Source: Liopterus haemorrhoidalis
Lineage: Eukaryota; Arthropoda; Insecta; Coleoptera; Dytiscidae
Length of the DNA stretch: 64,000 nt
NCBI GenBank assembly: GCA_963971575.1
Contig: OZ020618.1
Location: 4,776,501 to 4,840,500, forward strand
Direction of reading: 5' to 3'
The translations under genes were made by a program, and so were the position numbers. Shown piece by piece: positions 52,997 through 62,680 of the stretch (the stretch's first letter is position 1; every line of letters begins with the position of its first letter). The notes beneath the pieces were generated by a model. The model saw only the letters and a program-made list of their open reading frames with translations. It was not told where the DNA came from and did not search any database.

Positions 52997-53995
52997 TGTA
53001 TCCAGACACGTAGAAAAATAGTCGGCACTTGTAGGACCATGCACCTGTAAATAAACAGGGACCTTTGAATTATTTACCAGTTAACGTGCTCTAAAAATTT
53101 TAACTAACTAACATATTGTACATAAATCATATTTTGGTCATTTTCAGATCTTCCAGGACAGTGGTCCTTATATTCAGACAAAGGGCCATACGTAATATGT
53201 TTAAAAGTATCAACCCACAGAAATGATTTCAAAGGGAAATATACCCTTTGATGCTGAATTCATTCTGAATCTTATCAGAGAGTTACAGCCTACATTAACG
53301 CCCACATAAAATTTCTGACACATGACCTTAATCAAATAATTTTTGTTTCCAAAATTTGATAAATTTTAACCCCTTTTAATATGATAACAATGAAATAGTT
53401 TCCAAATCACTGAACCTTACGAAATCAATTTAAAAATGTGTTAAAAACTGTAGAGAATAGAAAATGAAAGAATGGAAAAAAAGTAATCTTGTACAACATG
53501 ACAAAAGGATGTGTGATGAGTATGAAACAAGACAGAATTGTAAAGATCTAGGAAGATAAAACATCAATGAAAAACTACACAAAGATCAGCTAACAAGATT
53601 TAACCAATATTATAAAAGAAAAATTGTTAACACAGTTAGGTATAGAAAATTGTATATAATTTTATAAACCAACACAGTTGGTTATTTTGCGTCATAACTG
53701 CAATGACAAACGTAGTGGCGAAAAAATAACTAAATCGATTATTGTTGCATGTGAATTATAGACTAATATTGCTCTTCACTCTTTTATTTTACTAAAACAT
53801 ACCTTTTGAAGTCATATTTAGTTTGTGTTCGATAGTCATTTTGAAGATTTACAAATTTTAAAAGTGTTTATTTAATATAGGGACATTTGTATTGGTATCG
53901 CTAAATAAAAGAATGTTTACATTGGTCATTTTATAATACGTTCTGATGTGTTTTGATACTCACATATATCTATCTTATAGTAATTTCTAAAAACC
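52997..53995. other. Intergenic stretch, nothing recognised
   Basis: AT-rich, without credible coding frame or repeat boundary. Confidence 0.45.
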
Positions 53996-55033
53996 TTTTT
54001 GGGGTTTTGTAGGTATGACCAAAAAACCCTTAAACCGTCATTTTGTCGTCTGTCTGTCTGTCTGTTCGGTAAAAATTGTAGCCAAACGGCTAAACCTAGA
54101 TAGTTGAAATTTGGCATACTTATACAACTCTTTAACCCGCACATAGGAAAAATACTAAAACATCTAAAAAACATATCCCCCTAAAAATATAAACAAATAT
54201 ATGATCATCGAAAAAAAAAATATTTTTTTACAATTCTGTGTAGGGTATCAAATGAAAGCCCTTGGTACGTGGATTAACGATCAAAATTTTATTTTTGCAA
54301 AATAAATTATTTTGAGGCGATTTTTGCCAAAATTGTGCAAAAAAATTTTTGTCCCACACCCAGATGGTTTAAACTAAAAATCTGAAAAAAATTTCAGTAA
54401 TGTACATTAGTGTGAACCGGAATAGTACAACAGGAATTTTTGATCAGATTATGTTTTCGGAAAATAACGCATTTTTTGTGTTTTTAAATAAATTTTTAAT
54501 ATATTTAATCCGCTATTTAACGTAGTAAACGAGTGATCCTGTATAGCACAGTGGTAGCGTTCTCGCTTAGTGAGTTGAAACTACTGTAAGAAACTGTGTT
54601 CGAATCCCGCTAATTTTATATTTTCAGTTTTTTTCATTTTTATTTTGTTTAAATTATTTTGTCAAAATTCTAGTTATATTTTGGTAAATGTTGCATTTAA
54701 TTTTTAAAAGCGTAAATTTAATAACCAGTGGGAAGTGTTGAAATTATAATTTAATTCTATATTTGATGGTATCAGAGGGCGAGGCTTATGATTTAAGCAA
54801 CCAATGGAAGCCATAGGCGCAATTTTCAAAATCTTAATGAACCTTGCTATATAAAAAAAATACTGCACATATTTAGAAATTTAAATAATGGTATTAGGCA
54901 TTCGAATTAAAATTCATAAAAAAATATTTTGACATAAAATTTGTTTTTGCATCCCAAATAATCATCACACAGTTAATAAATACCTGCGAAACCCTGAAAT
55001 GTGTAAAAATTCACACTTCACATCAATTTTTTT
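53996..55033 (+). mobile_element. Family A Helentron-like element (copy A5)
   Basis: Full landmarks with a TTTTTGGGGTTTTGTAGGTA start, short (GTCT)n, core, cassette at 54534-54610, TACCTGCGAAACCCT, a CAC-type hairpin (GTGTAAAAATTCACAC) and terminal T-run. About 1038 bp. A mariner C-terminal remnant follows directly. Confidence 0.8.
54534..54610 (+). ncRNA. tRNA-like Pol III cassette in copy A5
   Basis: Box A TAGCACAGTGG (54544-54554) and box B GTGTTCGAATCC (54596-54607) are followed by TTTTATATTTTC. It shares CAGTGGTAGCGTTCTCGCTT with the cassette at 44015 but is longer between the boxes (AAGAAACTGT extra), so the two are related but not identical. Confidence 0.45.
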
Positions 55034-55055
55034 ATTGAACAAATGGTAGTCTGAA

Positions 55056-55227
55056 CCATTTGTTTTGCTTTCTACAAAATTCCCTTAACGGAAAAAATTT
55101 CGCATCTGTGGACGATATCAAAATTCACCTGGACAGATTTTTCGAGAACAAAGACGGAATCTTCTGGAGAGATGGCATTATGAAATTGCCTGAGCGTTTG
55201 TCCAAAATGATAGAAAATAATGGATAG
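55056..55227 (+). pseudogene. mariner transposase C-terminal remnant
   Basis: The frame reads FLQNSLNGKNFASVDDIKIH, LDRFFENKDGIFWRDGIMKL and PERLSKMIENNG, then TAG, the standard end of a mariner transposase. It begins only about 20 bases after family A copy A5. Confidence 0.8.
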
Positions 55228-56513
55228 TACATTTGATAATAAAAGTTTTTTTATAATGTATATTTTACTGAATAAAAGGTGAATAAAATGTAACAAACCA
55301 AATAGTTGAGGTTATGTAAAAAATATGTTGCTGTAAAAATCAGTAAGGCTTTTGATCATTTTGTTTAGCAAAAGCCCACTTCAAACCTTAAAAGAAGAAC
55401 TCATAACAACTTACAAAAATGAAAATTCCTGTTATTTCTGCTTAAACGTTTGGAATAGTCTATATATGTTACCAAAGCAACGAAAATCATTCATCAGCTT
55501 GACCAAGAATGAAATACCCATCAATATCAAGGTTGTGATCTTCGGGAGTTTCTTAAAGATTAAGCCGCCTTTTTTACGCCTTTTTGGACGCTTTTATATA
55601 AATCAACTTCTTCAAACTTTAGTTATCGTAAACATTATAACCATATTAACAATGACGAAGTGTGAAACCTTAAACAATTTTTAAGTGCAATAATTATTCG
55701 GTCAATTTGGTATAATATATGACCCTTTCTATGCCAATTTTAATTTGCTAAGTATTATTTTTGGCACTACTTTGTATACACAAAGGAACTTTGACTTTAA
55801 TAGATTATAAAATTACAACATAACCTATAAAACTGTACTAATAACTACAAATTTAGACTCCTTATTTATCTTTTTCAGCACAATTCATTCCCCTCCATCA
55901 TCCACAAATTTAATTTTTTTAATAATTTTTGAAAAAATTAATAGTTATGACTAAGAGTAATGACGCAAAAAACGTATTTCAGAAATTGCATTTTTGATTT
56001 TGCATTTATGTTTTACGAGAAACAATAACATCATAGTCAAATAAAATATTGGCACAAAGCCTTTTTGGATAATTTCCAAACTAACGTATACGCATTATAA
56101 TATGTTTACATTAATTTTTAACCGTTTAAATATATTTATCTCTGTTTAACTAATGTTATAGTAAACAAATATTTTTAATTATCAGAATGTTTTAAAAGTT
56201 TTGCCAAAATATTGTGATACGTAAAACTGGACATTTTGTGTGTTTGACTGTCTAAATTTTAGACAGACTAAAAGTTTTACTATAATTACTGATTATTTAT
56301 TTATCTATGTCTTGGTTAAATAAACCAGACTAGTGATATTTTAGAGTTACATCTTATTTGACTGACAATACTGCTAAAAGCTAAATAATTTGATTAACTT
56401 ACTGCACAGTAAATATACTTAATTTATTAAAATAACATTTGATTTTAAATACAGTAAGCGTCATTTATTATTTATTTTGTCATTTAAAGTACAGAAATTT
56501 AGTTATACATAGT
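55228..56513. other. Intergenic stretch with a diverged MITE piece
   Basis: 55359-55462 (TTTAGCAAAAGCCCACTTCA to TTAAACGTTTGGAATAGTC) is a relative of the repeat at 62054 and of the 16283 MITE family. Otherwise nothing is recognised. Confidence 0.45.
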
Positions 56514-57487
56514 CAGTGTTGTAATGTATCTCGGTACATTTTAAAATATGTATCTGTATCTGTATCTAGATATTTAAATCAGTATCTAAGTATCTGTATT
56601 TCAGGTACTTTTTTCAGATACTTTCCTATTTTGTCTTTTTCAAGGTCTTTTTACAAAATATGTCCTTACGATTTTTCAAGTTGGTAATACATTTAGCATC
56701 ATTCAGATATTTGAATTTTAAGTTTAAATTAACCAATCAGCGACCAGTAAACTCTTTCTTGCTTGGTGGGAGTAAAAACATGCTTCAGCCATTTTCAGAG
56801 CTGGAAATACAATTACATTTTATTAAAATTTTATAGATAAAAATAAATTAAATAAATAAATTATAAGTTTGTAATTGTATTTCCAGCTTTGAATGAATTT
56901 AAAAAAATAATAAATAAATAAAAAAAATAAATAATTTTATTAACAACGGTTAAGTAAAACAACCATTAAGTAATTATCTAATCTAAGAATAAGAATTAAT
57001 TTTATAAATGTGAATTAAATAAAGAAATATAATAAATAAAATTGTTGTTTTATTTTTGTCATCCTAAATACTCATTTAATAATCAGTAATTTATTAGCGA
57101 ACAAAAAATGTTCGAGATATCCGCTGAAATTGAAATAAAAAAGTGGTTTTTTTAAAGATTACATAGGAATATAGTTAGTTAATATTTCCGACACACAGCT
57201 TCAAAGGCTACTTGTGTTTATGTTAAGAGTAATAATAGTGCATAACTTATTTTTTATTGTGAACAAATATATTCCTTGCTCTAGTTATTTCTTTTTTTTT
57301 GTGGTGTATTCATTTTTCCGAAAGTATCTTAAAAGTATCTTGAAGTATCTAGATACATTGTAAAAAAATGTATCTGTATCTAGATACTTTTTAAAATTTG
57401 TATCTGTATCTGCATCTAGATACATTTTTCCTCAAGTATCTGTATCTGTATCTAGATATATTTTCAAATGTATCTATTACAACACTG
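56514..57487. mobile_element. hAT element with GTATCTGTATCT subterminal arrays
   Basis: CAGTGTTGTAATGTATCT at the left faces ATTACAACACTG at the right, flanked on both sides by TACATAGT (56506-56513, 57488-57495), an exact 8-bp TSD. Both subterminal zones hold many copies of GTATCTGTATCTAGATA, as expected for transposase-binding sites. No transposase frame. It is inserted in a LINE remnant (57510-57700). Confidence 0.92.
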
Positions 57488-57509
57488 TACATAGTATCAT
57501 TTAGACATC

Positions 57510-57700
57510 CCTAGTGAAGGAAGAATTATTCCATTTATTAAAGCACATATTTATATCATTTATAAAAATATTAAATAAAAGTGGGCCTGGGTGACTACCT
57601 TGGGGTACACCGGAAGCTATTTTTCTGACGTCAGATTTATAGCCAATAATGACAACATAATGCGTTCTATCTAAAAGGTACGTTTTAAACCAATTTAACA
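57510..57700 (-). pseudogene. LINE reverse transcriptase fragment (SGVPQG motif)
   Basis: The minus-strand translation reads [20 protein letters not shown] and [22 protein letters not shown] motif region of Jockey/I-like LINEs. Short fragment between two hAT insertions. Confidence 0.8.
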
Positions 57701-57767
57701 GATTACCAAGGAAAACAAAAAATCGGTAAGTGGTCTACGGGGCAAAAAATTTGGAAAACGTATAGAC

Positions 57768-58822
57768 GTCAACCTTTCAGTGACAAAGAGCCAAATCTAT
57801 ATTGAAAACAAAAACAATAACATGGAAGAGCCGCTAAAAAATATATGCTATATTTAAGAAAAAAACGTAAAAATTGTTATTAATATATAATTTTTAAATA
57901 AATTAATATTTACTTATACATTTAGTTTGTGATACCTTTTGCACTTGCCAGTATATTACAATATAATAATTTTTTTACTCGGACGATTGCTACTTGCATA
58001 GTGTTCGATAAGACTTCAATATTTGGTAAATATTCAGTAATCTTTAACTTAAGGCAGCACTCAAGTTTCAGGTCAGTAAGATTACTTCTTAACTGACTAT
58101 TAATTTCATATGTGAAAAGACTTGCTCACAGTAATGTGTGGATCCGAAAATTGTCAGTAGTCCAAAAGAATAATTTTTTAAATGATTGAACGATTCTGGA
58201 AGACGATTCCAAGCTTCGAAAACAACTTTATCTTGAAGATTGCGAATTTCGGTCCACTTATGCTGGATAAAATAAACTTTTCTCTTTCTAAACTTTCCAG
58301 TTCAGAATTAAGTTTTAAGAATATATTATTCCATAAATCTTTGGATTTCAAATTCAATAATTGAAGTTCAAATTGTACCTGATTAATCAATGGGAATGGT
58401 GATAAATGTAATTGCTGCATATCTGCTTCAATTGGTTTTGTCAAAAGAGCTAGTGTAGCTTTATATTTTCTAAACTCTTTAAATCTTTCTCCAAAAGCTT
58501 CTTGCATGTTAACAATAGTTTGTGCAAAAAAAATTGCATTAATAACTTTGTTATTGTCCTTATGTTTTTGAAAATTAATAAAATATAAAAATGTTACTGT
58601 ACGTATATCATTCATCAGAAATTACTTCTTCTAAAAGGGAATATGCAGCAACTCGGGGAATTACCGGGCGTAATTGTACCGTAAAACATCCTGAACAATA
58701 CAAAACCTGTATAGTACAGGCAGAAAGTTGAAAATTAAAAATAAATTATATTAAAATAAAAACCAGCCATTTTTCAAAGAGCCACAATATTTTCTAAAAG
58801 AGCCGTAGGTTGCCGACCCCTG
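57768..58822 (-). mobile_element. hAT element (GTF2IRD2/ZBED5-like type), deleted
   Basis: GTATAGAC duplicates on both sides (57760-57767, 58823-58830). The right end, read inward, is CAGGGGTCGGCAACCTACGG with AAGAGCC motifs, and the left end has AAAGAGCC; the left terminal bases are worn. The transposase remnant is at 58178-58615. Confidence 0.8.
58178..58615 (-). pseudogene. hAT transposase C-terminal region remnant
   Basis: The frame holds MQEAFGERFKEFRKYKATLA, EADMQQLHLSPFPLINQVQF and NSELESLEREKFILS, a block typical of the GTF2IRD2/EPM2AIP1/ZBED5-like hAT transposases. The conserved dimerisation signature after it is missing. Confidence 0.8.
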
Positions 58823-58830
58823 GTATAGAC

Positions 58831-59308
58831 GCATATTTTAAGATAATAATTCTAGGTACTGTGCCTAAATTGGCTGGCTAAATTCGCAGGATAACGCCCT
58901 GCGTATTGGCTATTTTAATTTTTACAATTTCTCCATTAACCATTGATTTAAAAACTATGATTAATAAAACATTTCTTTGCGGTGTTTTAATGAAAATTCT
59001 ATAAGTTTCTCTAATGAAATTCCCATAGAATTCATTTGATTTCTTTCTCTTTATCTTAGTAATCAATCCGCTCATCCTTTCTCTATTCTTAAGTTTAGAA
59101 TATACATTATTCTCTGACACTGAGTGACATCAACCTACTTAACATTATGTGATCATATCTATATGCTGCAGAACCCACATCAATGAAAATAATTACAGGT
59201 TAAAGTAGGGTATTGTGGCAAGCCACTGGAAAATGTACCTCAAAGATGAATCCATGGAAACCGGATGTCAAAATTAACCCTAGATATATATGATCGAGAA
59301 AAATAGTC
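58831..59308. other. Intergenic stretch, nothing recognised
   Basis: An 80-codon minus-strand frame (58878-59120) has no known motif. No repeat boundary. Confidence 0.35.
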
Positions 59309-59316
59309 GTCTAGAT

Positions 59317-59618
59317 CAGTGTTTCTCCACCAAAAACGCACCGCGGACCAGTATAATATATAATTTTCTAACGCGGATCCCTAATAATAATTGTTGGTTC
59401 ATTTTTTGCAGAAAACATATATGTGCTACTAAATGCATTTATTTTATTTGTAGAAAACCACAAAAAGTTTACAGAAAATAAACAAACCATAAATTATTTA
59501 CATAAAAATGTGCATAAAAAATAAAAACTGCAAAAAACACATATAAAAACTTTCGCGGGCCACTAAAATTTTTCTGGGGACCACTGATGGTCCGCGGACC
59601 ACCTATTCAGAAGTACTG
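59317..59618. mobile_element. hAT MITE, first of three sharing target GTCTAGAT
   Basis: It starts CAGTGTTTCTCCACC and ends GGTCCGCGGACC...AGTACTG. GTCTAGAT lies at 59309-59316 and again at 59619-59626, an exact 8-bp TSD. Confidence 0.85.
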
Positions 59619-59626
59619 GTCTAGAT

Positions 59627-59870
59627 TAGGGTGACCATTTTCTTAAGAAGGCAATGCGGGACGGAGCAAAAGGTCCTCATCTCCTAAATCCAAGTGGAAC
59701 AAAAAAAAATCCTCACCGCCAAATCCAAGTGAAGAGTAAAAAAAAGGTCTTTACCTCCCAAATCCAAGTGAAGAGCAAAAAAAAAAGGTCCTCACCTCCC
59801 AAATCCAAAATGTTAAAATAAGGGATAATGCGGGACAAAATGTTAAAATGCGGGACGAATGGTCACCCTA
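59627..59870. mobile_element. hAT MITE (TAGGGTGACCATT ends), second sharing GTCTAGAT
   Basis: TAGGGTGACCATT and AATGGTCACCCTA are perfect inverted ends, flanked by GTCTAGAT at 59619-59626 and 59871-59878. Inside are four units of a roughly 38-base repeat (AAGGTCCTCACCTCCCAAAT) also seen at 20706, 21306 and 37290. Confidence 0.92.
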
Positions 59871-59878
59871 GTCTAGAT

Positions 59879-60056
59879 CAGTGTTTCCCAACCACCGGTC
59901 CGGGTGATTTTTTTGCCGGTCCGCGAGATTTTTTTTTACTATGCAACTATTCGCCTAATAATTTATAACCCATTTAATTTTGAGATGAAAATCTCGGTCC
60001 TTAATCTGTTAATTGCTTAAGTAATAATTAATTTATTGACTGATTTTTAAATTTTT
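59879..60056. mobile_element. hAT left end, third element at the GTCTAGAT site
   Basis: CAGTGTTTCCCAACCACCGG and TTGCCGGTCCGCGAG begin immediately after the third GTCTAGAT. No right end is found; the mariner remnant at 60060 may have replaced it. Confidence 0.6.
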
Positions 60057-60059
60057 TTT

Positions 60060-60256
60060 ATTCGTATAGAATTACAATTCAATATTGTCTCCCTCAAAAT
60101 TTCCTTGGGAAGCCACAAAGCGCTGGAGACGGCTCTTCCAATCCTCATAGCAGTACTAGAACTCGGATACTGGAATAGCTTTCAGCTGGGTCGGTTACGG
60201 ACGTTTGAATGTTTTCGAGTGTCCCAAAATTACGACCCTTGAGGTGATATTTCAAT
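60060..60256 (-). pseudogene. mariner-type transposase C-terminal remnant
   Basis: The minus-strand translation reads LKGRNFGTLENIQTSVTD, then after a shift an SEF-type segment, EDWKSRLQRFVASQGNFEGD-like residues. This is the C-terminus of a mariner-type transposase. Several frameshifts. Confidence 0.65.
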
Positions 60257-60855
60257 CTCAAAATCTAATCTGATTGGTAATACCTAAGAGGTGAGAAAAA
60301 TTTTACCGAGAAAATAAGTATAACGAGTATAGATATTAACTATTGTGGACCATTTATTTTTCATTATATCAAAGCTATAAAATTAGCAATTTAAAGGTGC
60401 AGTATACATCAAGCATATATTATTAACTTAACCTATTAATCTTGTAAATTTTACATTTTCTTCTAGCTATAAATTTTCGATCGGAAAAATTCATTTTGCA
60501 AAGTGAATTTAATTTATAGATAACATCAAATGTATGTGCTTAACATAGTTAACAGACAGTGATAGACATTGGGTTTAAATTTCTTAAAAACACGTCAAAA
60601 AAATTAGCATATACTAAACATTTAAAATTTAACATTAAAACATTTTAAAATTAGTTAATTTGCCAAAATTAGTTAATTTGCCAAAATTAATGAATAAATA
60701 AGTTATTTAAAACATTGTTCTAATATAAAAGGTTCAAAAAATTCAAACTATAAAATTTCTATTCAAATTACTGGCAGTTTTTGCTTTGGTTTTCCTGGTG
60801 TGTTATTTAGACGTGGAAAATAAGGCAGAGTGTTGTGAGTCTGAAAGTTAGTTCA
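60257..60855. other. Intergenic AT-rich stretch, nothing recognised
   Basis: A short direct repeat TTAGTTAATTTGCCAAAATT occurs at about 60652-60690. No coding frame. Confidence 0.45.
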
Positions 60856-61920
60856 TTTTTATTAGGGTTTTGTAGGTATGACCAAAAAACCCTTATACCG
60901 TCATTTTGTCGTCTGTCTGTCTGTCTGTCTGTCTGTCTGTTCGGTAAAAATTGTAGCCAAACGGCTAAACCTAGAGAGTTGAAATTTGGCATGCTTATAC
61001 AACTCTTTGACCCGCACATAGGAAAAATACTAAAACATCTAAAAAACATATCCCCCTAAAAATATAAACAAATATGTGCTCATCGAAAAAAAAAAATATT
61101 TTTTTATAATTCTGAGTAGGGTATCAAATGAAAGCCCTTGGTACGTGGATTAACGATCAAATTTTTATTTTTGCAAAATAAATTATTTTGAAGCGATTTT
61201 TGCCAAGATTGTGCAAACAATTTTTTGTCCCACACCCTGTAGCACAGATGGTTTAAACTAAAAATCTGAAAAAATTCTAAGTAATGTACATTGGTGTGAA
61301 CCGGAATAGTTCAACAGGAATTTTTGATCAGATTAGGTTTTTGGAAAAAAAACGCATTTTTTGTGATTTTTGGCTAATAATGTACACAAGTTATAGCTTT
61401 GTAACAAGCAACACTCTAACGTGTGTGCTGGTCTAGTGGTATTTGACGCTGACTTTTCACCCATGTAACCCGATCCGATAGGGATCGAACCCTGGAGAAG
61501 AGACTATTTTTTTTTTTTTTAATTTCTATATTGTTTAAATTATTTTTTCAAAATTCTAATTATATTTTGGCAAATGTTGCATTTAATTTTTAAAAGCGTA
61601 AATTTAATAGCCAGTGGAAATTGTTTAAATTATAATTTAATTCTGTTTCAATGTACACGAAATCAGAGGGGCGGAACTTATAACAACCAATGGAAGCCAT
61701 AGGCGCAATTTTGAAATTCTTAATGAACCTTGCTATATAAAAAAAAATACTGCACATATTTAGAAACCTAAATAATGGTACTAGGCGTTCGAATTAAAAT
61801 TAACAAAAAAAATATTTTAATATAAAATTTGTTTTCGCATCCAAAATAATCATCATTCACTTACTAAATACCTGCAAAACCCTGAAATGTGTGAAAATTC
61901 ACACTTCACATCAATTTTTT
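60856..61920 (+). mobile_element. Family A Helentron-like element (copy A6)
   Basis: Full landmarks: AGGGTTTTGTAGGTATGACC start, (GTCT)n of about six units, GCCAAACGGCTAAACCTAGA core, GGGTATCAAATGAAAGCCCT block, cassette at 61423-61503, TACCTGCAAAACCCT, GTGTGAAAATTCACAC and T-run. About 1060 bp. Confidence 0.8.
61423..61503 (+). ncRNA. tRNA-like Pol III cassette in copy A6 (tRNA-Glu-like)
   Basis: Box A TGGTCTAGTGG (61429-61439) and box B GGGATCGAACCC (61481-61492) are followed by a 14-base T-run. The GGTCTAGTGG start and the CTGACTTTTCACCCA anticodon arm closely recall tRNA-Glu(UUC). The acceptor stem does not close well, so it is tRNA-derived and not a standard tRNA gene. Confidence 0.5.
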
Positions 61921-62628
61921 CATTATAAGTACTCTTGTACAAAAATAAATGTTTATCTTCAGAATATATATAGTTATATAGCCTGTTTTTTTTGGTTAAA
62001 GAGAAATTAGATTTTGAATTCTAGTAACTGTTAATGTTTGATTCAAACATTAGATCATTTTATTTAGCAAAAGCCAACTTCAAACACTAAAAAAATAGTT
62101 CGTGACAATTTATGAAAATTTAAATTTCAATTAGTTCCGCTTAAAGCTTTGGAATAACCTATAGATAATTCCAAACGTTTAGGCGGAACCAAAAGGAATT
62201 TTTATTCTCAAGAGCTTAAGTTCTCAATTTAAGTTCTCAAGAGATAACTTTTTAAGGATTAAGGCTGGCTTTTGCAAAACAACATTATCAAAAGTCTCAA
62301 ATAACCGATAAAAATAAAAACGCTTAAACCAAACAGGCTATAGTAACTTTTAACTTATATAACCTATTATAACTGGTACCTATAAAAGTTGCAACTGATT
62401 CCTACAGCACGAGCCGCTACTGATTCAAATATATGTTAGCGTAGGTTATAGTTAATAAATTAAAATTCTTCCCACATTCTCACAATGACATTCAAAAAGT
62501 GACCTTAATATTTTGTTTTTATTGGGCATTGTCATTGGGCTGAATTTTGGTCTCATTTTGAATATTATCTTTTAAGTATCAGGTTTTCCAGATAGCGGTG
62601 ACGGTCCGCGATTTGTCTATTTTGTCTG
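61921..62628. other. Intergenic stretch with diverged MITE pieces
   Basis: 62054-62340 contains TTCCAAACGTTTAGGCGGAA and TTTAGCAAAAGCCAACTTCA, remnants of the 16283 MITE family in back-to-back order. No gene. Confidence 0.45.
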
Positions 62629-62680
62629 TTCTTCCTGCTCCTGTACCTCCTTATCCCTCCTTCCCAAATCTGCTTCTCTT
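62629..62680 (-). pseudogene. LINE fragment, left of the foldback insertion
   Basis: CCTGCTCCTGTACCTCCTTA matches the complement of the LINE at about 46012-46032. It continues at 63903 after the inserted element. Confidence 0.7.
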
